Shown: positions 42,661-55,150, counted from the stretch's first letter. The stretch: 64,000 bases of DNA from Synchiropus splendidus (GCF_027744825.2 NC_071345.1:16772001-16836000), one strand, 5' to 3'. Notes: a model not told the origin generated them from the letters alone. A program made the numbers and translations.

Positions 42661-42922
42661 AGAAAAAGGCCCGCCATTTTCAACCGTGTGTATCAGAAAT
42701 GTGTATGAAGGTGCAGTACCACAAGAGTAACCAGGGGCGCAGTGACATACACAATTATACACAAAAAAACAGGTGAAGTGACCTATAGGGTCTTTGGCTA
42801 AAAAAGAGAGAGGGGGTATTTTAGAGCCTCCTGAGCATGAATACATTGCTCGATTTACAGGGACTTTGGGTAAGTCCCTGTAGATCACCTGGGTCCCCGT
42901 GCTGTAGGTGAAAAGTCAGGCC

Positions 42923-42947
42923 AAAAGTCCTCATAAACCACAAAAAC
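42923..42947 (-). repeat. Right inner inverted repeat of the block
   Basis: Minus strand GTTTTTGTGGTTTATGAGGA then CTTTT, the counterpart of 36972-36996. Further in (42853-42883) is an 11-bp-arm hairpin, TACAGGGACTT/AAGTCCCTGTA. Confidence 0.6.
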
Positions 42948-42948
42948 C

Positions 42949-42950
<2 letters not shown>

Positions 42951-43020
<70 letters not shown>
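42951..43020. repeat. (CA)35 microsatellite at the right junction of the recombinase block
   Basis: Perfect CA tract of 70 bp, followed by CTCAACACAAAGCATGCTGC where Tc1 sequence resumes. Same strand orientation as the left CA tract. Confidence 0.97.
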
Positions 43021-43023
<3 letters not shown>

Positions 43024-43205
43024 AACACAAAGCATGCTGCTGCCATCTCCATACTTCACTGTTGGGACGGGGTGTTGGTTTGAAGATGGGCTGTGGCTGG
43101 TCTCTCTCAAACATGGACGCCAAAGAGCTGAGAATTTTGTTTCTCATGGTCAGTGAGACCTACAGCCTTCTTTTTGCGAACTCCAGCGTGGCTTCATTTT
43201 GTACA
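43021..43205 (-). pseudogene. Tc1-like transposase remnant, central part
   Basis: Minus strand reads ATLEFAKRRL, then TMRNKILSSLASMFER, and ends, in another frame, PTVKYGDGSSML at the CA tract. In Tc1 transposase this is the region LEFAK..L..S..MRNKILWSDETK ... IPTVKHGGGSIMLWGCFSA. It ends exactly where the 36611-36936 fragment begins (FSASGTG). Similarity fades beyond about 43205, and the N-terminal DNA-binding part and termini are not seen. Confidence 0.85.
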
Positions 43206-43571
43206 CTAGGTTTTTCTTCCACCTCAAGGTTGGAATATTTGAATAGTGAAACAGAAGCAAATAAAGAACCACACTTCAGGTCCACTAGCAGGTCTGGCCA
43301 GAGACGGAGTAAAGATAGCGTTTTGTCATGAAGAGTGTACCAAGGTATGTCGCGATGAATATTGACAGCTCTTTTGACAACCCATTATAATATGGCCGCA
43401 GTGTGTCCCAATGGCAAGCGGGTACTTCCACTCTGTCTCTGCTGTGAAATGGTTTTTTCATACTCAAGGGAAGAAATGTATTTGGTTAGTAGTCGCGACA
43501 GTCATCAACCTTAACTTCATTCATGCCGCAGGTTTCACAACATCACTGTTGACGATAGAACTAGTGCTAGG

Positions 43572-43650
43572 TAGATGAGGTCTCATGAAACAGTATTGCA
43601 GGTGATCATTTTCAAGGCCACTAGATGGCGCTCATGGTTTTGAATGATGT
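43572..43650. repeat. Single arm of the foldback family
   Basis: TCATGAAACAGTATTGCAGG ... TTTTCAAGGCCACTAGATGG CGCTC aligns with the inverse of 3970-4015 (gaaacagtgtcccaattttcagaggccactagatggcgctc). Only one arm is present. Confidence 0.5.
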
Positions 43651-43707
43651 GGTTTTATTTGCTGGACTCTGAAAAGGAGGACTACCCATCACTACCATGA
43701 GGTAGTA

Positions 43708-44444
43708 CAGTGGTGCCTCGGTTTTCAAACGTCTCGGAATTCGAATGTCTCGGAATTCGAACAAAAATTTCGGAATTTTTTTGCTTCTCATTTCGAACGA
43801 AAATCCAGAACTCGAATGCTCCCGAAAAAAGCCGGAAAAAACAAAATGTGCGCGACCGATCATCTGACCCACAACGCGCTTTGTTATTGTGTACAACGCA
43901 GCCTCTGTATGCAGACGTGTCCCGTTAGCTACATTTACTGACTGTTTTTCCTTCATATTGAGGTGTAAATCCTTTCCTGTCTCCGCACTGGACCGTGGTA
44001 GAGTGTCACAGGGGAGGTGCTCGCTCTCCACACCTGCGAGGCTGGAGCGCTCACTCCAGGGTTTGATGTCCTGTTGTGGGCTGGAGCTGGGACAGGGATG
44101 AGACGAGTCTGGGACAGAGCGTGACTTGGTTTATGACTTTGTCACAGCCAAACTGCACAGAAGCGCACATTCAGAGCTGGACACGCACCGGGCACCTCTT
44201 CACTTCTGGAGAGACGTCACTCACTCGGCAACCCCTCCCACATGCAGCGGCCACACACATAGAGGAACAGCGCACCTGCAGCAGACACTCTACATTCACT
44301 CCTACAAAAGACTATTTTAAGGCTTGGAACAAATTATTTCTTTTTCCTTGAATTGTAATGGGAAAAATCGATTCAGATTTCGAACAATTCGCTTCTCGAA
44401 CGACCTTCTGGAACGGATTGTGGTCGAGAACCGAGGTACCACTG
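43708..44444 (+). mobile_element. TA-flanked inverted-repeat transposon, long copy (737 bp)
   Basis: It begins CAGTGGTGCCTCGGTTTTCA and ends with the inverse of CAGTGGTACCTCGGTTCTCG. It is flanked by TA on both sides (706-707 and 445-446 of the respective lines), as for Tc1/mariner superfamily insertions. The interior has no transposase. Its right half is a near-identical inverted relative of 59200-59656. The 91-codon frame shared by the two copies reflects recent common origin, not function. Confidence 0.85.
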
Positions 44445-45863
44445 TACTTCCAATTTTCTATTGACATTGGGTGCGAAAAAAAGTGGGAAGGAAGAGGGCG
44501 TCTTGCGTCCCCACCTGGAATGTCGGCTGGACTGACGTCCTATCCGGGGTGATAATTCATTTAACTTATGGCAATATCCAATTGAGAATACAGCTAAGAC
44601 AGAGTTAAGAGTCACGTTTGAAGATAATGCTCTGCTTCAGTTCATATAATATCTACTATTTTGCAGCATAAATAGTTACATATATTGCAATACCTTTAGG
44701 TATTAGCAGTACTACACAGGTTTAGTTTAGTTCAAGTTTCTTACGTCATTGAATGAATCCTCTCAAGCACATTAAAGCGGTGTAGCATCAATAATTTAGG
44801 TAGCTACACATAATTATCCACACTCGGTTCGAAGTTTCCACCATCATTAGTGTCCAAAGTTTCACACCTCAGTTCTCGCGTGTACACGTGCGAGTCATTA
44901 ACACTGCTTTCATTATCACCTAGAGCTGCTCCTGAAACCAGTCAGGCAGAGAGGAGAACACAGCGAACTGCCTCCGCATGAAACAGCAAAGTCAGTCTCC
45001 ATGGCAAAGCTCATCTTTAGGGCGGAATCTGGATGATTCCAATGGATATATGCACGCACACAAACACTCTTGTCGTCAATCACGCGTTAGTCACCACAGA
45101 TCAACACTTTTTTTTTTGTTTTTTTCCCCTGCACTTCTCCATCTGCGGTGCTGATCTTCCCTCATTACAACCCTGATGAGTCCAATTACAACAGGAACCT
45201 AATTGTGCCACCAAAATAAAAGGCATTCTGCTCGGTGAAATTGGACTTTAGAGGTTGATTTGAGCTGCTGCTTGAAAGGGAAAGTGGCTCTGAGGATAAA
45301 GACAAGTTTCTTCATTGACTAAATGAGCTCTGACTTGGAGCCAGCGACGATTCTGTTCTGTGAAAGGCTGAGCCAAAAACTAAGTAGTCTGCTGGCACTG
45401 ATATCATTGGATTTGCTTTTGAATCTCAGTAAGTGTGCAGGCTTAATCACTGCAGGTCTGTCTGCAGTTATTGATTCAGAAACACCATAATGTTCAGAGT
45501 GGAGACGAAAGGCCTCGCTGGGAGCAGCAGTCAGCTGCAGGTTACCAGCAACAAGAGCAAAAATACAGGGAATAAAACTGACCATCTCTTTGCTCGAAAA
45601 ATGCACTATATTAAATATTAATCGGATATCTGAACTTCACCGCAAAATTAAAGGCACCCTTCTAGTAAAATCATTCATATTTAAATTTAAAAAAGTGCTG
45701 TCAATTTACCTGTTTGGCCACAAGATGTCAGTAAGAAGCCACTGACTACTGGAAGCCTTCAACCATAACCCAGGTCACTGTATTGTTCGGGGAATAAGAA
45801 AGAGATAAGTAAACAAACTCCAGGGCAGACTGGCTCAGATGATGTTCCCTGCAGTCTTGACAC
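44445..45863. other. Intergenic, nothing recognised
   Basis: No coding or repeat structure with clear ends, apart from a T homopolymer near 45108-45125. Confidence 0.5.
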
Positions 45864-45896
45864 TTGACATTGTTCTTCTGCCGTTTGCTGGCAGTG

Positions 45897-46100
45897 ATGG
45901 AGCAGCGGAGCGCAGACTGGATGATGGATGAACTGCTGGAGCAGCTCCTCAGGCAGGTCCCTCAGTTGTGGCAGGATGGGCTGCGAGGACTGAACGACTG
46001 TTTGGAGATGATGACATCGATGACAGGATTGACTTCAGACACTGAGCAGGAGGAGGTTGTGAGCCAGCCTGTCAACCCTGCAGCCTTGTCCTCCACATGA
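45897..46100 (+). CDS. Candidate 67-codon ORF or terminal exon, unrecognised
   Basis: ATG at 45897 (GTGATGG context) directly follows an acceptor-like TTCTGCCGTTTGCTGGCAG. The frame encodes a helical, acidic/Trp-containing peptide (MDELLEQLLRQVPQLWQDGL...) and ends TGA at 46098-46100. The composition is more protein-like than neighbouring frames, but I recognise no family and see no second exon. It may be a chance frame or a decayed exon. Confidence 0.25.
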   Translation: MEQRSADWMMDELLEQLLRQVPQLWQDGLRGLNDCLEMMTSMTGLTSDTEQEEVVSQPVNPAALSST

Positions 46101-46568
46101 CAATGATGGTGCCCTTTACAGAACGTCGGGAGTTTGACATGACAGTCTGGATGAAGGTGTTGAAGTCCAAACAGAAACATTGTGTAAATCCCAGAGGCTG
46201 CTGAAGTGTTGCTGGATGTGACCAGTCATCGCAGCACAAAAATGTGTTTGCACTGAGACTTCTGTTTGCAATTTCATCGTCCACCTTATCTAGTGAGTAA
46301 TTTGACGTGCATGTATTTCACTAAAAAAAATAGGAATAACTGGTGTTTGCAAACCAGTTCTTCTCATTCCGTGTCGGGTGTGAAATCAGATGTTTTTCAG
46401 GGGAGTTTGCTCTGAAATCCAGCCCTTTCATTCCCAACGATTTGTCTTCGGGCAACACGCAGCAGCAGCAATTGTTCACACACCAACGGAAAAAGCATCT
46501 GTTTCATTTTTTTTTTCTTTTGTGCCTTCTTGAGGGATCCATTCTTTTCAACTGACGAGCTGCTCCGA

Positions 46569-46630
46569 GATGATAAAGTCATCCTGCAGTGCCGTTATGG
46601 CAGGAGCTGCATCTGCAGTCTTGAATGCTA
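46569..46630 (+). repeat. Direct repeat pair, copy 1
   Basis: GATGATAAAGTCATCCTGCA...GGCAGGAGCTGCATCTGCAG aligns with 48198-48257 at roughly 80% by eye. No terminal repeats, no recognised family. Confidence 0.65.
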
Positions 46631-48197
46631 AACCCCCACAACAACAAACCACCTGGCTGCTTCCTGTCAGATAAAGGAACCAAATGTGCATAAATGGTAA
46701 GAGTAATGAAATAGTTATTCATGAATTTTACTGAATCCGCTCACCAAAGATCGATGTATAATTCACGTCAGCGTCTCATGAATTGCTTTGATGAACGTTT
46801 TGAGAGACACAAAATAAATAAATACAAATATATGCGGTGGCTTTAGAAAGCCAAGTCTGAACAAATGTTCGACAAGAAACCGCCCAAGCTTGTGCTCCTG
46901 GTCAAACACGACCACAGGTTTCATGAACACAAGCTGAGGTTCATTCAAGTTCATTCAAAGGAAGACCTGCATCGGTTTCAACAACCAGATATATGTCAAA
47001 ATAAGTTGATGTGCAAATATATTAAAGCCATCGACAGCGACATTCCATTTGTCGGTGGATATTTTATCTGTTTTTCTGGTGCTTAATGAAGTAAACATCT
47101 AGATTTTGAATGTCAATATGATACATTATTAACAACTCCAAATAATGCAAATGAGTATTTTAACATGAGGTTCACGACTCACAAAACAAACTGTGGATTA
47201 TACTGTGGGCTCACTCATTAAACAAGAGGCTAGACCGTGTTGTTGTGGTGGGAGAGGCACAAATCAAAATTGCATCGACAGGCACAGAGTCAACATCATA
47301 TTTGAAAGGTATTATTTTACTAAGAACTTTGGAACACAATGTTTGGCAGACTGCAATAGATAAACATTGTACAGTGGCTGAGAAGTGCAAAACACATTTA
47401 CAAACCTTTGAAACAAATTTAGAAACTCTTGGAACAAAGTTTGAGTTTGAAACTATATTTCTAAGTTGTAAATGTGTTTTCAGAGGTTGTGCATTTGAAC
47501 ATCTCCCTGCATTTAGTTGACTCCCAGTGTATATGGAGGAGCAGAGATGTTTGCTGATCACAGCTTCTAGTTGTACTGCCACCTACAGTTTTGGAATGAC
47601 AACATAACAGAATGGCAACATAAACGGGTCGGTGTGAACGCGATGTTTTCTGTAAACAGATACGTTTGCATGGATTATTAATATTGTTTTATAATTATTT
47701 GTTATTATTTTTTATGAAATAACTGTTTCAGATAATAGCTGGCGACCTTCGAAACGTTGGCAGAGGCTGCCTTTGTCTGAATAAATGGAGTGTGACTCTG
47801 CAGGTGAACCCTCATCGTGTGTGTTTGTTGCAGTTCACTGAAGACAGTGAAGCATCAGTTTAGATCCACACAATTTAAACTGTTATTCATGACAAACTAG
47901 TGATCTAAATGTGGCGTTTCAGTTTCCTCTGCAGGATTAGAGCATTTAATACACTTGTTGACAACAAAACTGGAATCTTATTCAGCTGAGAGGAAGAATT
48001 GAAGGCTTTAAAAGATCCATTAGTCAGTTGTTGCATGTTAGGTTATCTACTTCAGTATATACAAATATAATATTCGCACTTCTAAGTAGACTTCCTCTGC
48101 ATGAGCCGTCCATAACCATCATATTCCTGCCTGCAGAGAAAATGCTATTTCAACAAAACAGTTATAGTTGACAGTCGACGCTGCAGGTGTCACTCAA

Positions 48198-48257
48198 TGA
48201 TGAAATGGTCCTGCAGTGCGGATATGGCAGGAGTTTACCTGCAGTCCTGAATCCCAA
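48198..48257 (+). repeat. Direct repeat pair, copy 2
   Basis: GATGATGAAATGGTCCTGCA...GGCAGGAGTTTACCTGCAG, the relative of 46569-46630 in the same orientation 1.6 kb away. Confidence 0.65.
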
Positions 48258-51200
48258 GAGTGAAGCAGTTCCTCTCCTCGGCCAATACAGACACTAACTC
48301 ATCCTTTTATGACTGCAATGACCGTGAATCATTGAATCCTTTCTTTCTAGCGAAAGACAAATATTTTAGAACAGATCTGCCGCCAAGAACCAGGCCTTCC
48401 TTTTATTCATCCATGAAGCTCTTAAGCCTTACTATTTATCTGAATTATTTTTGCCACTTTATCCCCCCCAAACTCTCCTTGACTCGGGTAATCCATCTGG
48501 TGGTGGATCCCTGAGTGAAACCAGGAAAAGGGGGATTATTTATCTATTCAATTTTTACAGTTATCACGGTGCTTTTCTTCTTTTCAAGCAATGCACAGTC
48601 AGCATTTTTGACAACTGTAAAGCTTCTTTTTTAGGATTGATTTCACTTCAGTGACACTCATGTCATCTTCTCGCTTCACACTCATACAAATAATTCTGAG
48701 ACGGAACTGAACTGCTTCCAGTCATTTTGTTGATGTTCACTGAGGGAACTACAGACGGCTGTTTAAGGAGACGAGATTTCAATGAAAATTGAAAAATTGA
48801 ATTGGGTTTTTGTGGGCACTAAACATAATAAAATGGCTTTCGATACCAAAATAAAGCCAGCTACCAGTCTGAAGTTGCTTTTTTGAAATTACGGAAGTGA
48901 GGACATTCATCATGTTTAAGGAAAGATCTCTGGCGATGTAGTACTGAAGCAGTGGAACGAAAATCATACGAAACAACTTGAAGCTTCACTTTCTTCTTCA
49001 AGACTTAGAAAAGCATCCAACTCATGTATGCGCTAGTTTTTGGGAAAGAGTCCACTCATGAGCCTCCATTCTGAATTGTCTGCAGACAAGGTGACAGTGT
49101 AAAGGGAAACCAGGATTCAGACAAAAAAAAGATAGGTCATCACTGGGCATAAAAGGCTTAAAGTGTCTAACAGCTATTCCATATGCAAACATGTTAACTC
49201 CTTTAGGATTTCCAACCCGATGTTGCATCAACTCACGAGACTATCTATTATATCCAGTACCCTTCAGCAAATCGTGGAACAGCTCAACTAAATCCCGGTT
49301 CACGGTTGATAATTTGTGTTTCAAATGACAGAAGCAGCTTTGATAAGATTGATTTGTACACCAAATGGAACACAGAAAAAAAGTCATCTAACCATCTAAA
49401 GATAATACGATGAGAGGAAACTCGTAGGGTTAACATTGCTGTGAACGGTTTTCGTGGCAGCTCACTGACCAGAGTGAGCCATAGCTGGCTGTTTAAGTTA
49501 ATGAATATTTAATGTTCACCAGCTGAGGCGGTTTTACATGAGGAATGGACGAGTGAATTCACTGATGAAAAAATGAGGAGCAGCGCTGCTTCATTAAATA
49601 TGTCTGATCGCAGGATTATTTTATTTTATTTTTACTTTATCTATCTTTTCAAGGTCCAATACGGATTTCTGAAAACATGAATAATTTTAAAAGGCTTCAA
49701 AAGAATATTTGTATTAGATAGAGTGTATATTATTATAGATTGTAAAATAATGTTTGCTTTTCATTTTCACCTGGAGAGGAGCAGATTTCAAAATTAATTT
49801 AGAGGAAATTTGACAGTGGTATTTCACAGTTCGAGGAACTACACGAGTTGGCAAAATAAAATGGATCAGCAATGATGCTTGAACTGGCTGTATGGTCCGT
49901 TAGGGACAGCAAGATGGCAGCAAACATCAGCAGTCACAACTAGAGGAACCGATCGGGTTGAAGACATCTACAAAAACAGTGATACACCAGTGATTTTGCT
50001 TGATATCAACACAAAAATAAAGACATAAATCTTGACGACCTAGAAGCAATCATCCATGACCTAAACTATTCTAGTCACAGCCTTTTTGAATCACCCCATT
50101 TCTTCAGGCTCAGAGGACGGAGGCTGATCTTTAGTGAAATATCTCATGAAAGCAGAGTTACAGGAGGTGTTGCATAACTTGCCATCCTCACCTGGTGCAG
50201 GACTAATGTTTTGTGACTTGTAAATCACTCAACCAAGGCGATAGACTAACCTGCGACGAATCAATACTCTCATAAACAACTTGGTGGTCTCACTTTGACA
50301 TCACCGCTGAACACATTCCTCACGCAGCAATCCAAACGTTTCTGACCCCGCGGTGAATTGGGTGGCTTCACCTCTATGACCCCCTCGGCGGTGAGAACTG
50401 ATGAGCTACTGTCGCCTCCAGGCTGAGCCCAACACTTCATTTAACCACTCTGTGATACGCTGTGATGACCACAGGGAGGATCAATACCATCTCAACGTGA
50501 ATCACGGCGCACCAACCGTCATGGCGAGTTATGTAGAGGCGAATATGAAATCACTGGAGGGAGCAGAGAGAATCAAGGGATGAAAGACTGATCACGTAAA
50601 CCATCCTAATCCTGAGACACCAGCAAACATCCAGGGTAAATATTGGAACCTTCTCCATCACTTCCTAAATCACAGTCTATGCCCTAATAGACCCAGTCAT
50701 GTGTGATTTATTATTATCATTGATCGTAATCTAACAATGCTATAGGCAACCCTTTCTAAGTCCTTTTTTGGCTCCATGCATGAGTGCCATCAACCATGGT
50801 GTCAATCTGAGATTTCCACATGCAGCATGGAACCTAAGGCAGTTTTCAGGGCTTCAAATATTTGTATGATATTACTTATAACCAGATTAATGAGAGATGT
50901 GAGAAGCTCCACAAGAGATGAACCTATGCAAGAGGTAGCACCAAGGGGTGACGGATTGCGGCCTCATCCACGTTATTTTTTTACCGCCAATTTTTAAAAA
51001 TGTACTTGTTCGACACAAGGTTGTTATATATAGCCCCCAAAAAACATTGAAAGTGATGAAAGCAACTTGATGTCATGTCTTCTTTGTGGCACTGTCACCA
51101 ACTGTCCAAAAAAAGGGGGAAGAAGGCATGTGCATACCACAACATGGCAAGCAAGGCAGTGGACCCACCACAAGGTGAAGCTGTCAGGGAATTGACCGAG

Positions 51201-54200
51201 ACATTGGAGAGTGGCCAATGTTGGGAGGTGCTCAAGTGTTTTTGAGCAGATCTGTTAAGGGTCGACCACTTCACCTCACAAAATTTGGTTTGGGAAAATA
51301 AAGGTTGAGTTCAAATATTGTTCATAGTTATTTGTAAACGATATTTGGTGTAACTTTTTCCTGGTGTGACATCGCCGTTCTCCAAAACTTTTGGACGTTT
51401 TCACTCCGAAGGCCTCAAGTACCAGCTTTTATGAAGTGGACTTTTGCAGAGACGCCACAGTCACTCAAAATTACGGTATTCACATAAAAGAAAGAGAGGA
51501 TCGGGGGAAGGTGGCACGGTGATATGTTGTACTGCGCTGTATCTGTAGCACCTCAGAACAATATAGCGGCAGAAACACCTATGCTGTAGCGCTACTGATG
51601 GTAAACTGGTTTCCTCAGGATGAGAGGCCTGTCTGACACAGCACTTATGTGCATATGACTGTCACCATCTTCACCATCAGCCATCACCACAATGTTCAGG
51701 TGCAGCGAGGGCAGAACAGACACGTCAGACAATTTTCTAATGGCAACTCCAAGGTCACTTTTTGTTACTGCTAGTACAATAAGCCATTTACAGTATAATT
51801 CCTAACATTTTTCTACTATCTGTAAATACAGGTTGAAATGTCAACAAATAAACGATATATCTTAAAAAAAATAATGATAACCTCTTTTATCAAGAGCAGA
51901 AAGTGAAACTGAGGAATGTATCCAAGCCCATTACCACATTACCACAAGGTTAGTAATCAATTGTACTAAAAAATAACATACTTTCTCAATGTTTCAGAGG
52001 TTTTTATTGTACTTAGAAATGTTGGCATGACCAGGGGCGAAGAGGTGGACCATGATCCCACAGTGCCAGTAGAATCACATGTCGTACTGGCATGATCTCC
52101 ATTGAATTTGAACAAGATTGAAGGACATCACCAAAAAGTAAAAGCCCAAATCTCTGCATCTCACTACACTGTCACGGTTAATAACAAACCACTGACACAA
52201 AATTATGTGTACTCCGGAGCCATCTCTTCATCTGTGAGCATCAGATGGAACTGAAACCATCCAGGACAACCAATTAAACCCAAATGGAACTCACAAACTC
52301 ACACACCGTGTGCCGGCACGTACAAATCAAGCCCACATTTATGGAGACTCATCTGAGACTTCAAAGGTTGAGCCATTATTTCATCTATCATGAGGAAACT
52401 TTCAAAAGTTTTGCTGCTGAACAGGTGGTGCCTCAGAGCCAAAGCACTTGACTGTGGTATAAACAGGTTCTCCAGAGTTGGCCTCAGATGTATCCATAAT
52501 GAAGCAGCTGTTGGACGAAACTTTGCTGTATTTTTCATCTATTCTTTCATACCAGGTTGATGACTGGCAAACATCATTTGGGAAATAAAGCCCCTATTAG
52601 CTAAATATCTCTCCCGCTGGTGTCAGAGGCAACACTGAAGCGCTTCCTTTATTAGCTGCTGCTGATAACTCATCAGTCCTCATGAGACGGCGTAAACAGA
52701 GCCGGAACCAAATCCAGAGGGTCTTTCTTTTATACTCGTGTATCAATAAAAGAGAGGCAAGGCTTCAGGAGCGAAACCTTAGTGTCTTCAAATTGACCGC
52801 TCACTATTTTCCCAGATGGCTGAGTCGCTTGAGAATCTCCTGTGGCATTTGTGGCCACTAAAAGTGAGACCTTCATGAGCTTTATACCTGAGGAAACTGA
52901 GGGCTTCCACTATAGATCTGAGTCTGGCTGGAGTCGAAGGAAATGTGCCTTTCCATTTACACCTTATTCAGTGCTTGTCTGAGGATGTGTCACTGTCCTG
53001 GATGATCATGGATATGTAAATAGAAAAAGCAGTGCCAGCAGAGCTCAGTAACTTTAGCCTTTTGAAGAACAGTCTTAAATATTAAGGGAGAACAGCGCAA
53101 ACAAGCCCTGTGAGTGAATATTAAATTCAAAGTTCACACAAAACCACCATGAGCCAAGTGCTTGGTGTGGCCACTGGGGACCTGCTTTTTTGAAAATCAA
53201 ATGCGTCTGCTGAATTATTTTCTCTCCACTTCTCCAGTTTAAATGTTCATAGCACAATTTTTTATACATGTAGCACCAAGATATCAAGAGCAAGCCTTGC
53301 TTACACTAATAGAAAAAAAAACAACCTTAAAATGATGTTCAGTTTTCGCATCTGAAATTGTTGGCTTTAGAGAAACTAAATGGATTCATATGATATGATC
53401 TGATTCTTTTATGTTGATGGAACTCACATCATGTCACTGGACCAAACCTTAACTCGTTGCCTTGATCCAAATAATTTAAACATTAAACCACTGATACGCA
53501 GAGACTGAACTGATCCAATGTCGTCACTCTGCACCAAATAACCCTTTTTTCATATGACAATTTATTCATTTACAAAAAAAAACATTTCCTAAAAAAGACA
53601 AGTTACTTGGCCATGACATCATTTTTCAACAATTTATTCTTAAATATTTGTACCATATAGAATTGTATGTCCCACCTGAACAGTAATGAAATTACAGTGT
53701 GGTTCTCCTGGAGATTGTAGAGCATTTCATTCCAGCTGCCACCGAAGGCAAGTGATAAGATGGAACACTTGCATTCAGATAACTGTGAATATTGTCTATT
53801 CTAAAACGCGGAAATAAAGAAGTCCATCTACTTTGACGGTAACTCTCATGAAACCAGACTTAAACATCGCACCAGCTCCAATGTAGCTGGCTAACATCCA
53901 CATGTGGAGACGCTTTGGAGGAGGCACGTGATCCTGCTTAAATGACACAAAAACAATATGTGAGAGCCTTTGCTTTGGTATCTTTACACTCAGATGAAAT
54001 GTCTCAATCATGAGACCAGTTTTCACGATACATCCGCCGTGCTGTGCTGAAGCAGAAGTGGTCTTCCTGCTGGGCCACGTTTGCTCAGGCACACATCACA
54101 AAAACTGCTGACCATGTAACAAAATAAACTCAAACATTTCAGCCAGACATTTTGTGTGACATAAATGTATTCATTGTTTTCATTGGAAGATAGAATGAAC

Positions 54201-54589
54201 AGCAGTGGAGAGCTAAGAGTGCTTGGGAAAAATGGAGACCGTAACCTTTAAAGAGCTCCTGGATAATTGAGATGAATCAAAAGTGTTAAATGTTGTCAAA
54301 CGTTCACTTGTTCAATAAATTAATACACTTTTTTTTTTCCAAGCTTTGATGCTCAGTGTTGCGCAGCATCAAAGTGTTCCAACTGCCATCAGAAAATACA
54401 ACATAAACATGATGCAATAGCAGTTAGAGATGACTTTCAGCCATAGTTTTACCCCCATTGCATTACGAGGCCCATAGATGTCAACATAATTTTAATAAAG
54501 AATCCACATATTTCATGTTTTATCTTGCTTTTTAAGCACTATATGATGCGGGTCCTTTCAGGTTTGGTTTGTGGCTGATCTCATGCTGA

Positions 54590-55150
54590 GAGTCACATTG
54601 ACATACAGTAAAAACCTCCACCAAGGAAGTAGTGATTCTCATGTCTGCCTGTTAAAATACGATCAATAAGATGTTCAGTAGATGTCCATAATGGTGAACA
54701 AATGATGCTTTTGTTCCGGAGGTCCGTCTGGATCCAGCATTGTTCTGAAGGATTCCTCATTGACTTGCATGACCTGTTGCTGTAGGAGCTCACACACACT
54801 GCTCTGTTTAGAAATGCCAAACAAAACAGACCTGAAATGACCTCCATGTGTAGGTGGCGGCTAAATGTGTTGTTATCACTGTGGGACTCATGAAGTGTAT
54901 CAAATCGAATCACATCTAATCTAATTATACCGTCAACAGTGTGTTCGGATTCCTTATCATAATTCATTGATCATTGCAATCTGCGTTTGAAACTTGTTCC
55001 ACCATTTATTTGTTGATTTATTTTTCAGTGAGGCAACAAATAATTCCTTCATACAAATCTTGAATCATATTAATCATTTTACTGTACACTGTGTTTCATA
55101 ATTCTAATTTTCTCTGTGGAGTTCTGCACTCTCTCAGTGCTTTTCTAGTT
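54590..55150 (+). repeat. Dispersed repeat, diverged copy of the 'caccaaggagg' family
   Basis: Contains CCTCCACCAAGGAAGTAGTG, 'gtctggatccagcattg', 'gaaggattcctcattg' and, at 55118-55150, TGGAGTTCTGCACTCTCTCA GTGC. This is the order of the family's start, middle and end. A non-homologous stretch interrupts it. Confidence 0.45.

Larger units (their letters stand above)
36937..43020 (-). mobile_element. Candidate inserted block carrying the recombinase-like gene
   Basis: The segment lies between two CA tracts, with collinear halves of one Tc1 transposase immediately outside. Just inside the CA tracts are imperfect inverted repeats (36972-36996 and 42947-42923). It contains a promoter, a complete six-coding-exon gene, a poly(A) signal and a small MITE. 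The direct CA tracts on both sides could be a duplicated target. Seen: the flanks, the repeats and the gene. Inferred: that the whole unit moved as one piece. Confidence 0.45.
46101..54589. other. Intergenic with few repeats, no gene recognised
   Basis: Besides the repeat pair at 46569 and 48198, I note only short frames. Bases 51508-51620 resemble degraded fish 'gtggcacggtg...' SINE-like sequence without boxes. A 10-bp-arm hairpin (CTTTGATGCT/AGCATCAAAG) lies at about 54343-54373. Confidence 0.5.

Noticed and set aside
42951..43020. CRISPR-like or satellite array
   Set aside because: It is a simple CA dinucleotide tract; nothing in this vertebrate window resembles a CRISPR array.
44076..44351. 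91-codon frame conserved between two loci (also 59149-59568, minus)
   Set aside because: Both are copies of one recent non-autonomous transposon; sequence identity alone explains the shared frame, and it has no transposase motif.
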